From JBBROS01 sp965217935 (GTDB lineage: Bacteria > Pseudomonadota > Alphaproteobacteria > Acetobacterales > Acetobacteraceae): a stretch of DNA of 64,000 nucleotides. This document shows, one piece after another, positions 46,225-56,614 of the stretch. Position numbers and translations under genes: made by a program. Below the pieces are notes generated by a model. It searched no databases. It saw only the letters and a program-made list of their open reading frames with translations, and was not told the DNA's origin. Every line of letters starts with the position of its first letter. Positions within the stretch are counted from its first letter, which is position 1. The stretch is taken from the NCBI GenBank assembly GCA_965217935.1, contig OZ244581.1, forward strand, positions 186,001 to 250,000, given 5' to 3'.

Positions 46225-47486
46225 TCAAGATGGACCGTCGGCTCGGTCGAGAGACCAAGCGGCAGCATCTGGTTGGGCGCGAGTCCCTGGTCAATGATGA
46301 TCTTCACCGGAACGCGCTGCACGATTTTCACGAAGTTCCCGGTGGCGTTCTGCGGGGGAAACGCGCTGAAGACGGAGCCCGAGCCTTGCTGGACCGAGTC
46401 CACGTAGCCCTTGAGATTGAGGTCCGGATAGGCATCGACGCTGATGTCCACCCGTTGTCCCGGCCGCATCCGGGTCAGCTCAGTTTCCTTGAAGTTGGCC
46501 GTGATCCAGACCTGCGGCGTCACCAGCGCCATGATCTGCGCGCCGGGCTGGACGTAGTTGCCCATCTCGACATTGCGGTTGGTGACGAACCCGTCCTGCG
46601 GGGCGACAACGTGCGCGTAGGAGAGATTGAGCTCGGCCTGTTCGAGGTTGCCCTGCATTTGCATGACTTGGCCCTCAAGCTGCTTCACGTTCGCTTCGGC
46701 CTGAGCAATGTTTTGCGGGATCAATCCCGCGGTCGTCACCTGCGCCTTGGCGACCTCCACCTGCCCTTCGGCGCTGCGCAGGGCTGCGCTGGATTGGTCG
46801 ATGTTTTGCTGCGTGGTCGCTGCTTTGCTGACCGCGTGCTGCCGCTTGTAGTCGGTTTGCGCCTGGTAGAGCTGGCCTTGCGCCTGGGCCAGTTGGCCCT
46901 TTGCCTGTGCAAGCTGCGCCGGGTAAGTTGTTCGCGCCTTATCGAGATTCACTTTGGCGTTGGCTAATTCCGCTTGGGCTTGCTCAAGCTGGCCTCGGGC
47001 CTGGTCCCTCGCGGCGACGTATGGCCGCGGGTCGATCTGCACGATCAGGTCGCCCTTATGTAGGAATTGGTTATCGTCCACGGCCAGCTTGGTGATATAT
47101 CCGCCCACTTGCGGCGCGATCATTATTGCGCGGCCTTCAGTGTAGGCATCGTCTGTGCTAACAAGATTGCGGGTTAGAAACCACCAGATTGCACCACCGA
47201 TCGCGGCCAGCAGAACAACGATGCCGAGAATGATGAGGGGCCATTTCGACCCTTTCTTCTTTTTTCCGTCATCTTCTGAGCCGTCGTCGTCCTCCGACCC
47301 GGAATCGTCTGTTTCATCCTCCTGCTTGGTCGACGAGCGGTCCTCCTCGTCTTTGGGTTTCGCCCGTTTAGGGTCGGCGTCGCCTCTGGCATCGCTGCTC
47401 CGCCCGGGGCTGGCAGGCGCGTCGCTGCCGCGATCGCCTGCCCGTTGCTCATTCACCCGGGTGTCAATGTCGCCCTGATTGTCCAT
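46221..47486 (-). CDS. emrA: EmrA-type HlyD-family membrane fusion protein
   Basis: The 421-residue protein has an unusual ~85-residue N-terminal cytoplasmic region rich in Asp, Glu, Lys and Ser (SSTKQEDETDDSGSEDDDGS), then one transmembrane helix (WPLIILGIVVLLAAIGGAIW), a lipoyl-type segment (TEGRAIMIAPQVGGYITKLA, VDDNQFLHKGDLIVQIDPRP), an alpha-helical hairpin with AQ-rich repeats, and a beta-barrel end. It links the EmrB pump to an outer-membrane channel. The charged N-terminal tail is longer than in E. coli EmrA. It overlaps emrB by ATGA. Confidence 0.9.
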   Translation of the reverse strand: MDNQGDIDTRVNEQRAGDRGSDAPASPGRSSDARGDADPKRAKPKDEEDRSSTKQEDETDDSGSEDDDGSEDDGKKKKGSKWPLIILGIVVLLAAIGGAIWWFLTRNLVSTDDAYTEGRAIMIAPQVGGYITKLAVDDNQFLHKGDLIVQIDPRPYVAARDQARGQLEQAQAELANAKVNLDKARTTYPAQLAQAKGQLAQAQGQLYQAQTDYKRQHAVSKAATTQQNIDQSSAALRSAEGQVEVAKAQVTTAGLIPQNIAQAEANVKQLEGQVMQMQGNLEQAELNLSYAHVVAPQDGFVTNRNVEMGNYVQPGAQIMALVTPQVWITANFKETELTRMRPGQRVDISVDAYPDLNLKGYVDSVQQGSGSVFSAFPPQNATGNFVKIVQRVPVKIIIDQGLAPNQMLPLGLSTEPTVHLE

Positions 47487-47683
47487 TCATCGCATTCCCG
47501 GCTGAGATCCGACCCGATCTGGATCATGCCTCGGGTTTGATGCATGAGGCCCTTCAGGACACATCGTCGTAGCGGAAAGCTTGCCATCTTAGCACAGCCG
47601 GTGAAACACGATTTAGTGATTTGGAAAATGCGCCATGCCAGTTCGTGCGCTCGCACCAGGTTGGCGCGCCTGACCCCTTCCCT

Positions 47684-49165
47684 TCATTGGTTGTATTGGA
47701 TCAGCATATAACTGATCGGATCCGAGTTATCCGCCGGCAATGAACCATACGTGATAATGAAGTGAGCATCCGCAGTTGCCCGGTCGATTCCGGCGAACGT
47801 CATGGAACCATTGATGCCGGTCCCGGCTCCGTTCAACTCCGAATGAATCGTCAGACCCTTGTAGCCCTCAGCGCCGTCGGAGTCCGTAAACGGGAGCGTG
47901 CTGACGCCCTTATGGAAACCGAAGATGGTGGCGCTGTCACCCGGATGGAAGTTGACGATCGTGCTCCAGGTCTCGACGCCGCCGCGCCCATCGACGAAGA
48001 AGGTGTCTTGGCTCCCCTCCCCGGCGCCGCCGACGAGGAAGTTGGAGCCGCCGCCGCCGTCCAACACGTTCTGGCCGCCGCTGACGGCCAGAGCGTCGCC
48101 AGCAGCGCCGCCATGCAGGAAAACGTTCGGAGCGGTCGCGGACATAGCCACCGCGTCCGGACTGCTCCAGATGAACTGGTGCTGCAGGTAGCTGACCGGA
48201 CCGTGGTAGACGGTCCCCGCATCCGTCGTATCGAGGCCGAGCGTGACATTCGTCAGCTTGAAGATCTGCGCATCGGCAGGCTTGTCAGTCGTGATCTGGG
48301 TGAATGTCTGGCCGTTGCTGAGCGAGCTTATCCCAAGCTGGAAGTCGCTTGTCTGGTAGGAACCGGCAAAAGCAAGGCTCGCGACCGTGCGGCCATTGTC
48401 GGACAGGGTCAGCACGCCGTGCCCGGCATCGGTTGCGGCATAGGCGAAGCTGTCGAACGGCGTGTTGCGCAAGGTGATCACGTCGGTCCCGCCGAACCCG
48501 GTGATCGTGCCCTGAAAAGCGGCCGCGTCGTCGAGCTGGAGCGCGGAGTGCCCAGCTTTTTGATTCAAGAACTGCACGGTCTGACTGGCGCTCACGCCGC
48601 TCACCAGCTCGGCCCGCGCATACGCATCGAGCAAGATCGTCCCCGTGCCGGTGATCGCCGGGCCAAGGATCGCATACTGGACGCCTTGGGACGGGTTCCA
48701 GACCGATATAGCGCCGTCGTTGACCAACGTCTGGCCTGCTCCGGTCGACACGACATTGGGCGATGCGCCGATGGAGGCGATAGACCCGGTATTGTGGAAA
48801 ACGGCCGCCGAGCCGTCAGCGCGGTTGATGAGCGACGTGGTGAACTGCGCGGTGGAGCCGCCCGTGAACGAGATCAGGCCCGCGTTGATGATTGTGCCGG
48901 TCGCGTTGATCCTGATCACGCCGTTGTCCGACTTGGCGATGACCCGGCTGCCGATGCCAACGGAGGAGTCGGTCAGGCCAAGCGCCGTCCCGAGGTCGTC
49001 GGCGTCATTGAGATCGATTTCAAGGTTGCTGAGGACTGCGCCCACGACTCCCACCGTGCCGGCGTTGATCACCGCCGTGTCGCCCGGCCGCGGCAAGCCG
49101 GACGGAGACCAGCGTGCCGTCTCGGTAAACGCGCCGTCAGCGCCGTCCCATGTCTTGGTCGTCAT
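47684..49165 (-). CDS. Repeat-rich surface or secreted protein
   Basis: The start is the ATG at 49165 (MTTKTWDGADGAFTETARWS), preceded by GAGGCGAGG; a TTG/ATG frame extends upstream but lacks coding character. The 493-residue protein is Asn/Gly/Thr/Ser-rich with beta-strand repeats: LPRPGDTAVINAGTVGVVGA, TGTIINAGLISFTGG, and a C-terminal GGGGSNFLVGGAGEGSQDTF, an RTX-like Gly/Asp turn. This style is common in alphaproteobacterial outer-surface proteins that may be type I-exported or self-associating. No N-terminal signal is seen. It lies 90 bases downstream of the PEP-CTERM gene. Confidence 0.65.
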   Translation of the reverse strand: MTTKTWDGADGAFTETARWSPSGLPRPGDTAVINAGTVGVVGAVLSNLEIDLNDADDLGTALGLTDSSVGIGSRVIAKSDNGVIRINATGTIINAGLISFTGGSTAQFTTSLINRADGSAAVFHNTGSIASIGASPNVVSTGAGQTLVNDGAISVWNPSQGVQYAILGPAITGTGTILLDAYARAELVSGVSASQTVQFLNQKAGHSALQLDDAAAFQGTITGFGGTDVITLRNTPFDSFAYAATDAGHGVLTLSDNGRTVASLAFAGSYQTSDFQLGISSLSNGQTFTQITTDKPADAQIFKLTNVTLGLDTTDAGTVYHGPVSYLQHQFIWSSPDAVAMSATAPNVFLHGGAAGDALAVSGGQNVLDGGGGSNFLVGGAGEGSQDTFFVDGRGGVETWSTIVNFHPGDSATIFGFHKGVSTLPFTDSDGAEGYKGLTIHSELNGAGTGINGSMTFAGIDRATADAHFIITYGSLPADNSDPISYMLIQYNQ

Positions 49166-49255
49166 TGTCCTCGCCTCGTCGTTGAACTCGTCTTGGAATG
49201 AGAGGGAGACGGTGTCCCGCCTCCCCACTCCTGTCATGTTGACGTTAAGAAATAA

Positions 49256-49867
49256 TTACGCGTGCTGCCGACGGCGGCGGACCAGGCCCATCCCAAGGAG
49301 GCCGGCGCCAACCAGCGCTAGGCTTGCCGGCTCCGGGACGGCGGTGGTCGACGCCGAGAAGGTCGTGACCTTGCCGCCCTGGGTCGACAGGGTGAACGTG
49401 GCCGCGGTGCTGTCATAGCCCGTCAGGTTGAACATGCCCGTGCCATTGATGACCAGCGAGGGAAGGCTTCCGCTGTTCGAGGCGACGCGGATCGGAGCAG
49501 AAATCTTCTCGAGATCGAACGAAACCGTGCTCGCGCCATCAGAGCTTTTGAACGAATAAAAATTGCTGATTGATTGGAAATCGTCGAACGACGGGATGTC
49601 TTTAATGCTGCCCTTCTGATCTGCTTTGAATAGTCCGGCGAAGCTGCCGGTTGCGCTTGCGGTTTTCGTGTTGTCGTCCTGTATTATTGTGCCCACGCGA
49701 ATGCTGTACAGATTCAGGCCAGTCGCAAGGTCGATAGAGGTGCCGTTTATCGATTGGTCTGATCCAATAATATTGATCGCGCTGCCCATCGCGATCGGGG
49801 TGGCATATGCCGACGTGGAGACGAGAATGGCAGCAGCGCCGGCCAGCAACAGATTACGAATGTTCAT
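49256..49867 (-). CDS. PEP-CTERM-sorted exported protein
   Basis: From ATG 49867 the 203-residue protein has an N-terminal signal peptide (MNIRNLLLAGAAAILVSTSA), a beta-rich middle and the C-terminal sorting signal VPEPASLALVGAGLLGMGLV then RRRR: a Pro-Glu-Pro motif, a transmembrane helix and basic residues. PEP-CTERM proteins are cleaved by an exosortase and probably linked to exopolysaccharide. No exosortase gene is in the window. The AT-rich gap upstream (49874-50268) may hold its promoter. Confidence 0.85.
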   Translation of the reverse strand: MNIRNLLLAGAAAILVSTSAYATPIAMGSAINIIGSDQSINGTSIDLATGLNLYSIRVGTIIQDDNTKTASATGSFAGLFKADQKGSIKDIPSFDDFQSISNFYSFKSSDGASTVSFDLEKISAPIRVASNSGSLPSLVINGTGMFNLTGYDSTAATFTLSTQGGKVTTFSASTTAVPEPASLALVGAGLLGMGLVRRRRQHA

Positions 49868-50268
49868 GCACAACTCCCAAGAACTCAGTTCAAGTCCGAG
49901 CGACGCGCCCGCACTTCGTTTCGGTGAGCTGCGTTAAGTTCCAAGGCGGCCTGCTACTCCCAGTTCAGGAAGCCGAAGTTCCTCATTAACGCGGTTCGCA
50001 TTACTCGTTGCATACTGCGTGCCAGAGATAATAATGCAACCTTTACGGGAGTTTAACGCCCAAGCGACGCACGCTCGTTCGCAAAGTGTAATACTTTCCG
50101 ACAAATTTGGACGAATTCGTCGCGGCCGGCCGCCGCGACGCCTCTCGGCCTGCTAAGGGCTCGGTCGGACATAACCGCTACGAATCGATCGGGCGAACGA
50201 GCGCCTCAAGTTTCTATTTTGCCGGGCAGCTTGGTCGGCACGCTGCCGCACTCATGGCCGACGCTGCC
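49868..50268. other. Intergenic region, no gene seen
   Basis: About 400 bases between the PEP-CTERM gene start and the end of fdhD. It is more AT-rich than its surroundings in 49975-50110 (CTTTACGGGAGTTTAACG region), which fits promoter DNA for the PEP-CTERM gene. No ORF with coding character, tRNA or terminator was found. Confidence 0.4.
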
Positions 50269-51093
50269 CTAAGCCTCGGCCCCGTTTGAAAACTGCGTCA
50301 CGGCATCCGCGCCCGCCGCCGCGAATAGGGCGATGCCGTGATGCCGGGCCCGTTCGATGCTCAGCGACGTGGGCGCGGAGATCGCAACCAAGGCTCCAGC
50401 CCCGAATGCCGCCGCTTTCTCGACCATCTCATAGGAGCACCGGCTGGTGATCAGAACGAAGCCGGCTGACGGGTCGACGCCTTGGTCCAGCAAGGCGCCG
50501 ATCAGCTTGTCCAGTGCGTTATGCCTCCCGACATCCTCCCGAACGCACGCGATCGTCCCGGCAACATCGGACCATGCGGCGGCGTGCAGCGCACGAACCG
50601 TCTTGTTCAGCGCCTGGAGGCCCGGCAACGCGGCAAGTGCCCGCTCGATCGCCTGCGGGCCGGGCTCTAAGCCCTGCGCCGTTCGCCGTGCCGACCGCGG
50701 CAGGTCGCCCAGGTCCTCGACGCCGCAGACCCCGCAACTCGTCCGCCCGCGCATCGACCGGCGCCGCGCCAGCAGTCGATGAAAGCTGTCCGGGGCCAGG
50801 CCGACCGTGGCGCGCAGGCCGTCGCTCTCGTCGATCACCTCGATCGAGCGGATGTCGTCCCGACCCTCGGCGACGCCTTCCGTCAGGCTGAACCCGATTG
50901 CGAAGTCCTCGACGTTCGCCGGCGTCATCATCATGACCGCGTAAGGCACCGTCCCGTAGGTAATCGCGACCGGCGCCTCGACCGCCACCGTCCGCGTCGT
51001 TGCAACGGCTTGCCCGCCGTCGAACGGGATGGACCGCGCCGCGATCTGCAACGATGGCGCCTGCCCCGGCGAGATTGGATCGGTATGCTTCAC
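50269..51093 (-). CDS. fdhD: Formate dehydrogenase accessory sulfurtransferase FdhD
   Basis: The 274-residue protein has the FdhD pattern: EAPVAITYGTVPYAVMMMTP, NVEDFAIGFSLTEGVAEGRD, the catalytic CxxC-containing RTSCGVCGVEDLGDLPR, TIACVREDVGRHNALDKLIG and ITSRCSYEMVEKAAAFGAGA. FdhD passes sulfur from a cysteine desulfurase to the molybdenum cofactor of formate dehydrogenase, which is required for activity. It lies 31 bases downstream of selB and serves the divergent formate dehydrogenase operon. Complete. Confidence 0.92.
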   Translation of the reverse strand: MKHTDPISPGQAPSLQIAARSIPFDGGQAVATTRTVAVEAPVAITYGTVPYAVMMMTPANVEDFAIGFSLTEGVAEGRDDIRSIEVIDESDGLRATVGLAPDSFHRLLARRRSMRGRTSCGVCGVEDLGDLPRSARRTAQGLEPGPQAIERALAALPGLQALNKTVRALHAAAWSDVAGTIACVREDVGRHNALDKLIGALLDQGVDPSAGFVLITSRCSYEMVEKAAAFGAGALVAISAPTSLSIERARHHGIALFAAAGADAVTQFSNGAEA

Positions 51094-51124
51094 CCTGGGT
51101 CAACGTATCCGGCCGCCGGCTGTT

Positions 51125-53044
51125 TCAGGACGATTGCGCCAAGACGCGCCGATCGGCCACGCGCCGGGTGAACTTGATCGCATCTAGGTATTCTAGCAGC
51201 GGCACGCTGAACTTGCGCGAGATGCCGAGCGCCGCCCCGGCCTCGCTCACCAGCAGCCCCGGCGGCTTGGCAAGCAGGGGCGCGAGCTGGCGCCGGGCCT
51301 GCTCGACGGCCTCGCGATGGAACAGGATCTCGCGCCTCTGCGCCTTGTCCGGGGCGCGGATCGCAACCCCGTCCCGCACCAGCTGGTCAAGCAGGCGTTT
51401 GGTATCGGCGGCCGGAGCGGCGATGAGCGGGTCGGACGGAGACAGCCCGCCTTGACGAAGCCGTTCGGCCAGCATCGACAGGCCGCGCGCCGCATCGGCC
51501 GCACGCGCGGCGTCCCGCTCCGCTCGGCGAATGCGGACGAGACCTCCCGATTGCTGCAGCGCGCCGGCGCGGACCAGCTCGGCCACTACGTGCTCCAGCG
51601 CTGCGGCCGAGCTGTGCGGCAAGGCTGCCGCAAGTTGCTCGCGTGACCGGCCGCCGAACTGGGCCGCTTCCCACGCTAGGAGATCGGCACGCAGGTCTGC
51701 CGCAACCTGCTCAAAGGCGGCATGTGCGATAACGAGGCCCGGCTTGACGATCGCCGGCGCCGACTGCAGCCACGCCGCAGCCCGGGCCGGCGCGACCCCG
51801 CCCACGCGCGCCAACGCGGCGAGCGACGTGCCTTTCTGACCAGCCGACACGACGGCTTGCCAAACCGACTGCTCCGGGCTGGCCTTGGACAAATCAAGCA
51901 GCCGAGCCATGATGGCGGGCGCATGACGCCGCAGGCGCGTTGCCTCTGGATCGATGATCGTCCCGCCTGCCAAGGTCGCCGGCGGCGAGACGCGGCGCAG
52001 TATAAAGCGTTCCCGGGCCGGAACGGATACGGCGCCGGCGCATTGCAGTTGCGCCAGGACGGCAGCGCCCGGCTCGGCCTCGTCCCGATCCAGCAACCGA
52101 AGCCGCGCCTCGGTCTCTTCGGTCCCGACCAGAAGAGCGGCCCGCATCCCGGTCGCCAAGGCCGCCCCGCCGACGACGCGCAGCGAGACGGTCAGCCAAC
52201 TCGACGGCGCCAGCAGTCCCGGCGGCGCCAACGCCTTGCTGCGGCGAACCTGATCGAGCGCCGTGTCGCGCAGGTTGGCCGCAACGCGCTGGCCCGGTTC
52301 AGCGCGCGCGACGGCCCGGCCGCGAACCTGCAGCGCACGGAACCGCACCACAGGCCCGTGTGGCGCCAGCTCCATCCTGTCGCTTACCGACAGAGCGCCG
52401 CGGCGCAGCGTTCCCGTGACGACCGTGCCATGTCCTGGCAGGGTGAACGCCCGGTCGATCGGCAAGTAGGCGAACCCGTCATCCCGCTGATGCGCGCCGT
52501 CATGGACGAGTTGCGACAAGGCGTCCCGCAACTCGGGGATGCCGTCGCCTGTCTTGGCCGAGACGGCAACCGCCGCCTGGATCGGCACGCCGGCGTCCTT
52601 GGCAAGCCGGGCCGCGTCCTGCATGACGCGCCCGGCCTGCCCCGATCCCGCCAAATCGGCCTTCGTCGCCACGATGATCGCCCGCGGCACGCCCAGCAGC
52701 CCGGCGATGTCCACGTGCTCGACCGTCTGCGGCTTGATGCCTTCGTTCGCCGCGACGGCGATGAGAACGGCGCCGATCCCGGTGGCGCCAGAGACCATCG
52801 TGCGGACGAACCGCTCGTGCCCCGGCATGTCGATCAGGTCCACCGTGGCGCCTGCAAGCGTGAGATGGGCGAACCCGAGCGCTATGGACATGCCGCGCCG
52901 CCGCTCCTCCGGCAGCCGGTCGGTATCCATGCCCGTGAGCGCGCGAACAAGCGCGGTCTTGCCGTGATCGACGTGGCCGATCACGCCGACCACGCGCCTG
53001 ATCGTCGCCCGCTCACGGTCTTGGCACTTGTCAGGCTCTGGCAT
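51125..53044 (-). CDS. selB: Selenocysteine-specific elongation factor SelB
   Basis: The 639-residue protein has a GTPase domain (VGVIGHVDHGKTALVRALTG, FAHLTLAGATVDLIDMPGHE, IIVATKADLAGSGQ), beta-barrel domains II and III, and C-terminal winged-helix domains of SelB type (LVSEAGAALGISRKFSVPLL then EYLDAIKFTRRVADRR) that bind the SECIS hairpin. It delivers Sec-tRNA to UGA codons in formate dehydrogenase. Its start is 50 bases from the fdnG start on the other strand, so a shared divergent promoter is likely. selA, selD and the tRNA-Sec gene are not in the window. Confidence 0.93.
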   Translation of the reverse strand: MPEPDKCQDRERATIRRVVGVIGHVDHGKTALVRALTGMDTDRLPEERRRGMSIALGFAHLTLAGATVDLIDMPGHERFVRTMVSGATGIGAVLIAVAANEGIKPQTVEHVDIAGLLGVPRAIIVATKADLAGSGQAGRVMQDAARLAKDAGVPIQAAVAVSAKTGDGIPELRDALSQLVHDGAHQRDDGFAYLPIDRAFTLPGHGTVVTGTLRRGALSVSDRMELAPHGPVVRFRALQVRGRAVARAEPGQRVAANLRDTALDQVRRSKALAPPGLLAPSSWLTVSLRVVGGAALATGMRAALLVGTEETEARLRLLDRDEAEPGAAVLAQLQCAGAVSVPARERFILRRVSPPATLAGGTIIDPEATRLRRHAPAIMARLLDLSKASPEQSVWQAVVSAGQKGTSLAALARVGGVAPARAAAWLQSAPAIVKPGLVIAHAAFEQVAADLRADLLAWEAAQFGGRSREQLAAALPHSSAAALEHVVAELVRAGALQQSGGLVRIRRAERDAARAADAARGLSMLAERLRQGGLSPSDPLIAAPAADTKRLLDQLVRDGVAIRAPDKAQRREILFHREAVEQARRQLAPLLAKPPGLLVSEAGAALGISRKFSVPLLEYLDAIKFTRRVADRRVLAQSS

Positions 53045-53094
53045 TCGTTGAAGGTAAGCGTCTGTTTTGAGACGAGCCAGTGCAGGAGTCCGCC

Positions 53095-56000
53095 ATGAAG
53101 ACCCTTCGGCGCAGCATCAAGGACCGCGCGGCTAACTTCCTGCAGGACTGGTCCTTGCCCCGGCAGATGGCCGGGCAGAACGTCAAGTCCAAGGCGGCCG
53201 AAAGCCAGGCGTCGCGCGATCTCCGTCCGCGCCTCGAGCAGGCCGACACGGTCGGCACCAGCGTCTGCCCCTTCTGCGCCGTCGGTTGCGGCCAGCTCGT
53301 CTACGCCAAGAACGGCAAGCCGATCCACATCGAGGGCGACCCGCGCAGCCCGGTCAACCAAGGCACGCTCTGCCCGAAAGGCGCCAGCACGCTCGGCGTG
53401 CTGCTCTCGCCGCAGCGGATCAACAAAGTGCTGTATCGCGCCCCCAAAGCGGCCGGGTGGGAGGAAAAGCCGCTCGATTGGGCGATGGAGCGGATCGCGC
53501 AGCGCACGAAGCAGACGCGCGACGACACGTTCGTGAGCGCGCTGCCGGATGGCCGGGTGGTCAACCACAGCGTGGGCGTCGCCTCGCTCGGGGGCGCGAC
53601 CCTCGACAACGAGGAGAACTACTTGATCAAGAAGCTGCTGAGCGGCGGCCTTGGCCTCGTCAGCATCGAGAACCAAGCCCGGATCTGACACTCCGCCTCG
53701 GTGCCCAGTTTGGGCGCCTCCTTCGGACGCGGCGCCGCCACCATGTCGCTATGGGACCTGGAGAACTCGGATTGCGTCGTGATCATGGGCTCCAACATGG
53801 CGGAGAACCACCCGATCGGCTTCCGCTTCGTGGTCGAGGCGCAACGCCGGGGCGCCACTGTAATCCACGTCGATCCGCGCTTCACCCGCACGTCGGCGAT
53901 GGCCGACATCCACGCGCCGATCCGGTCGGGCAGCGACATCGCCTTCCTGGGCGGCGTCATCCGCCACATCCTGGAGCACGACCTTTGGTTTCGCGAGTTC
54001 GCCCTCGCCTACACCAACATCGCCCATGTCATCGAGGACGGCTACGAGGGCGCGGAGGGCGACGGCCTGTTCTCCGGCTTCAACGCCGACACGCACGCCT
54101 ACAAGCAGGATACCTGGCAGTATAAGGGCAAAACCGTCCCGTCTTCCATCGCCGAGCACCGCGTCCAGACCCAGGAGCAATCCGAGGGCGGCGACTACGA
54201 GAGCATGACGGAAGGCCCGCCGCCGACCGACCCGAGCTTGCAGCACCCGAATTGCGTCTACCAGATCATGCGCCGCCACTTCGCCCGCTACACGCCGGAG
54301 ATGGTGGAAAGCGTCACCGGCTGCCCGCACGAGACCTTCCTCAAGGTGGCCGACGCGCTGGCCCGCAACTCGGGCCGCGAGCGCACCGGCGCCTTCTGCT
54401 ACGCCGTCGGCTGGACCCACCACACCACCGGCGTGCAGATCATCCGCGCCGCTTCCATCATCCAGGGCCTGCTCGGCAACGTCGGGCGCCCCGGCGGCGG
54501 CATCCTGGCGCTGCGCGGCCACGTCAGCATCCAGGGCAGCACCGACATCCCGACGCTCTACAACATGCTTCCCACCTACCTGCCGCAGCCGAACGTGTTT
54601 CATGAGCACGGGACGCTTGAGTCCTACCTGCGCACCGAGACGCCGACCACCGGCTGGTGGAACAATCTGCCGAAATACATGGTCAGCCTGCTCAAGGCCT
54701 GGTACGGCGAGCATGCCCAGGCCGGCAACGAATGGGGCTACCAGCACATCCCCAAGCTCACCGGCGACGTCTCGCAACTGCCGATGACGCTGTCGATGGT
54801 CGACGGCGTGACCAAGGGCCAGTTTATCCTCGGCCAGAACCCGGTCGTCGGCGCCGTCAATTCCGACCTCGTCGAGCGCGGCCTGTCAAAGCTCGACTGG
54901 CTCGTCGTCCGCGACTTCGCCATGACCGAGACGGCCAATTTCTGGCAGAAAGGCCGCCTGGTCGAGCGCGGCGAACTGAGCCCGCAAGAGATCGAAACCG
55001 AGATCTTCTTCCTACCGTCTGCCTTGATCGGCGAGAAGGACGGCACCGTCACCAACACCAGCCGCCTCGTGCAATGGCACGACGCCGTGCTTGATGCCCC
55101 GGGCGACAGCCGCTCCGACCTCTGGTTCATCTACCATCTTGGCAAGCGCCTGAAGCAGCTCTACGCGGACAGCGACGATCCGCGGGACGCCGCGATCCAG
55201 GCGCTGACCTGGGACTACCCGGAGCGCGACCCGAAGGCAGAGCCGGACGCGGAAGCCGTGCTGCGCGAGATCAACGGCTACACGGTGGCCGACCGCAAGC
55301 AAGTCGCGCGCTACCAGGACCTCAAGGACGACGGCAGCACGGCCTGCGGCGGCTGGATGTATTGCGGCATCTACCCGGAAAGCGGCCACAACGTCGCCCG
55401 CTCCCGCAAGCCGGACGGCCCGGACGGCCCCGGCAGCCACCTCGGCTGGGCCTTCTCCTGGCCCTCGAACCGCCGCACGCTCTACAACCGGGCCTCCGCC
55501 GACCCGTCCGGCAAGCCATGGTCCGAGCGCAAGAAGATGATCTGGTGGGACCAGGATGCCGGCAAATGGACCGGCGCCGACGTGCCGGACTTCATCCCCA
55601 CCAAACGCCCGGAATACCGCCCCGACTGGAGCGCCCGCCCGCACGGAATGGACGCGCTCGGCGGCGATGCCCCCTTCATCATGGAGGCGGACGGCAAGTG
55701 CCAGCTCTTCGTCCCCAGCGGCCTGAAGGACGGCCCGTTGCCCGCGCACTACGAGCCGGTCGAGAGCCCGGTGAAGAACGCGATGTATTCGCAGCAATAC
55801 AACCCGGCCGCCAAGCTCTGGACCCGCGAAGGCAACGAGGTGCATGCCCCGGAAGACCCGCGCTTCCCCTACGTCTTCACCACCTATCGTCTGACTGAAC
55901 TGCATTGCGGCGGCGTGATCGGCCGGGTCACGCCGCATACCGCCGAACTCCAGCCGGAAGCCTTCGTCGAGATTGCCCCGGAGCTTGCCCGCGAACTCGG

Positions 56001-56289
56001 CATCGAGCACCTCGGCTGGACCATCCTCTCGACGCTCCGCGGCGAGATCGAGGCCCGCGCCATGGTCACCGAACGGATGCGCCCGTTCGAGATCGGCGGC
56101 CGCACCGTCCATCAGGTGGGGATGCCGTGGGTGTTCGGCTGGGAAGGCTACGCCCGCGGCGACATCGCCAATGTCTTGCTCGCCATCACCGGCGACGCCA
56201 ACACCAGCATCCATTCCACCAAGGCCGTGACCTGCGCGCTGCGGCCCGGACGACTGACCCACCGCCGGGGCGCAAAGCATGGCGACTGA
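53095..56289 (+). CDS. fdnG: Formate dehydrogenase alpha subunit, selenoprotein with in-frame UGA
   Basis: ATG at 53095 follows AGGAG. The first 197 residues hold a 4Fe-4S motif (CPFCAVGCGQ ... GTLCPKGAST) and end before TGA 53686-53688 (ENQARI-U-HSASVPSL). The same frame then continues for another 866 codons to 56289, so UGA is read as selenocysteine, the ligand of molybdenum. A SECIS-like hairpin (53700-53718), SelB and FdhD next door support this. Later motifs include GSNMAENHPIGFRFVVEAQR, GRTHHTTG-like TG at VGWTHHTTGVQIIRAASIIQ and FLPSALIGEKDGTVTNTSRL. A twin-arginine signal is not clear at the N-terminus. Total about 1064 residues, family-normal for the membrane-associated type. Confidence 0.93.
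53700..53718 (+). promoter_or_regulatory. SECIS-like hairpin
   Basis: GGTGCCC AGTTT GGGCGCC forms a 7-bp stem (one G-U pair) with a 5-base loop containing GU, starting 11 bases after the UGA at 53686-53688. Position and size match bacterial SECIS elements bound by SelB. Confidence 0.75.
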
Positions 56290-56614
56290 CCACCCTGCGC
56301 AGGCGGCGCTCAATGAGCTTGACCGGGCCTTGGCGGCGAAACCCTACGCGGAAGGCCACACCTTCTCCGAAGCCGCCCGACAGCTCTGCCTGCTGCGGGA
56401 CCGGCTGATCGCCGAGCAAAGCCGGGCCGGCGCCGCGGCAGAAACCCGGGGGAAACTCGGCCACGTCAACGCCGTGATCAGCGTTGTCCTCGCCGGCCAT
56501 TTTCCCCTGGGCGACGTGCCGTGGCCCGAACTGGTCAAGGCCCGCGCCTGGCTGGCAGATTTCATCTCTGCCGATGCCCAGCCGATGGCCGCAGCGGCCG
56601 GGCGCCCGGCATGA
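56279..56614 (+). CDS. Small unknown protein in the fdh operon (111 residues)
   Basis: The product starts MATDHPAQAALNELDRALAA and is largely helical, with AARQLCLLRDRLIAEQSRAG, VNAVISVVLAGHFPLGDVPW and PELVKARAWLADF. The ATG lies 11 bases inside the end of fdnG, and the stop overlaps the next start (ATGA), so it is translated with the operon. I do not recognise a family. No signal peptide, metal site or membrane helix is visible. Its place between the alpha and beta genes suggests a role in assembly or stability of the enzyme, but that is inference. Confidence 0.7.
   Translation: MATDHPAQAALNELDRALAAKPYAEGHTFSEAARQLCLLRDRLIAEQSRAGAAAETRGKLGHVNAVISVVLAGHFPLGDVPWPELVKARAWLADFISADAQPMAAAAGRPA

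Noticed and set aside
53686..53688. TGA in fdnG as a nonsense mutation
   Set aside because: A SECIS-like hairpin follows at the right distance and selB/fdhD are next door; UGA is the normal Sec codon at this catalytic position.
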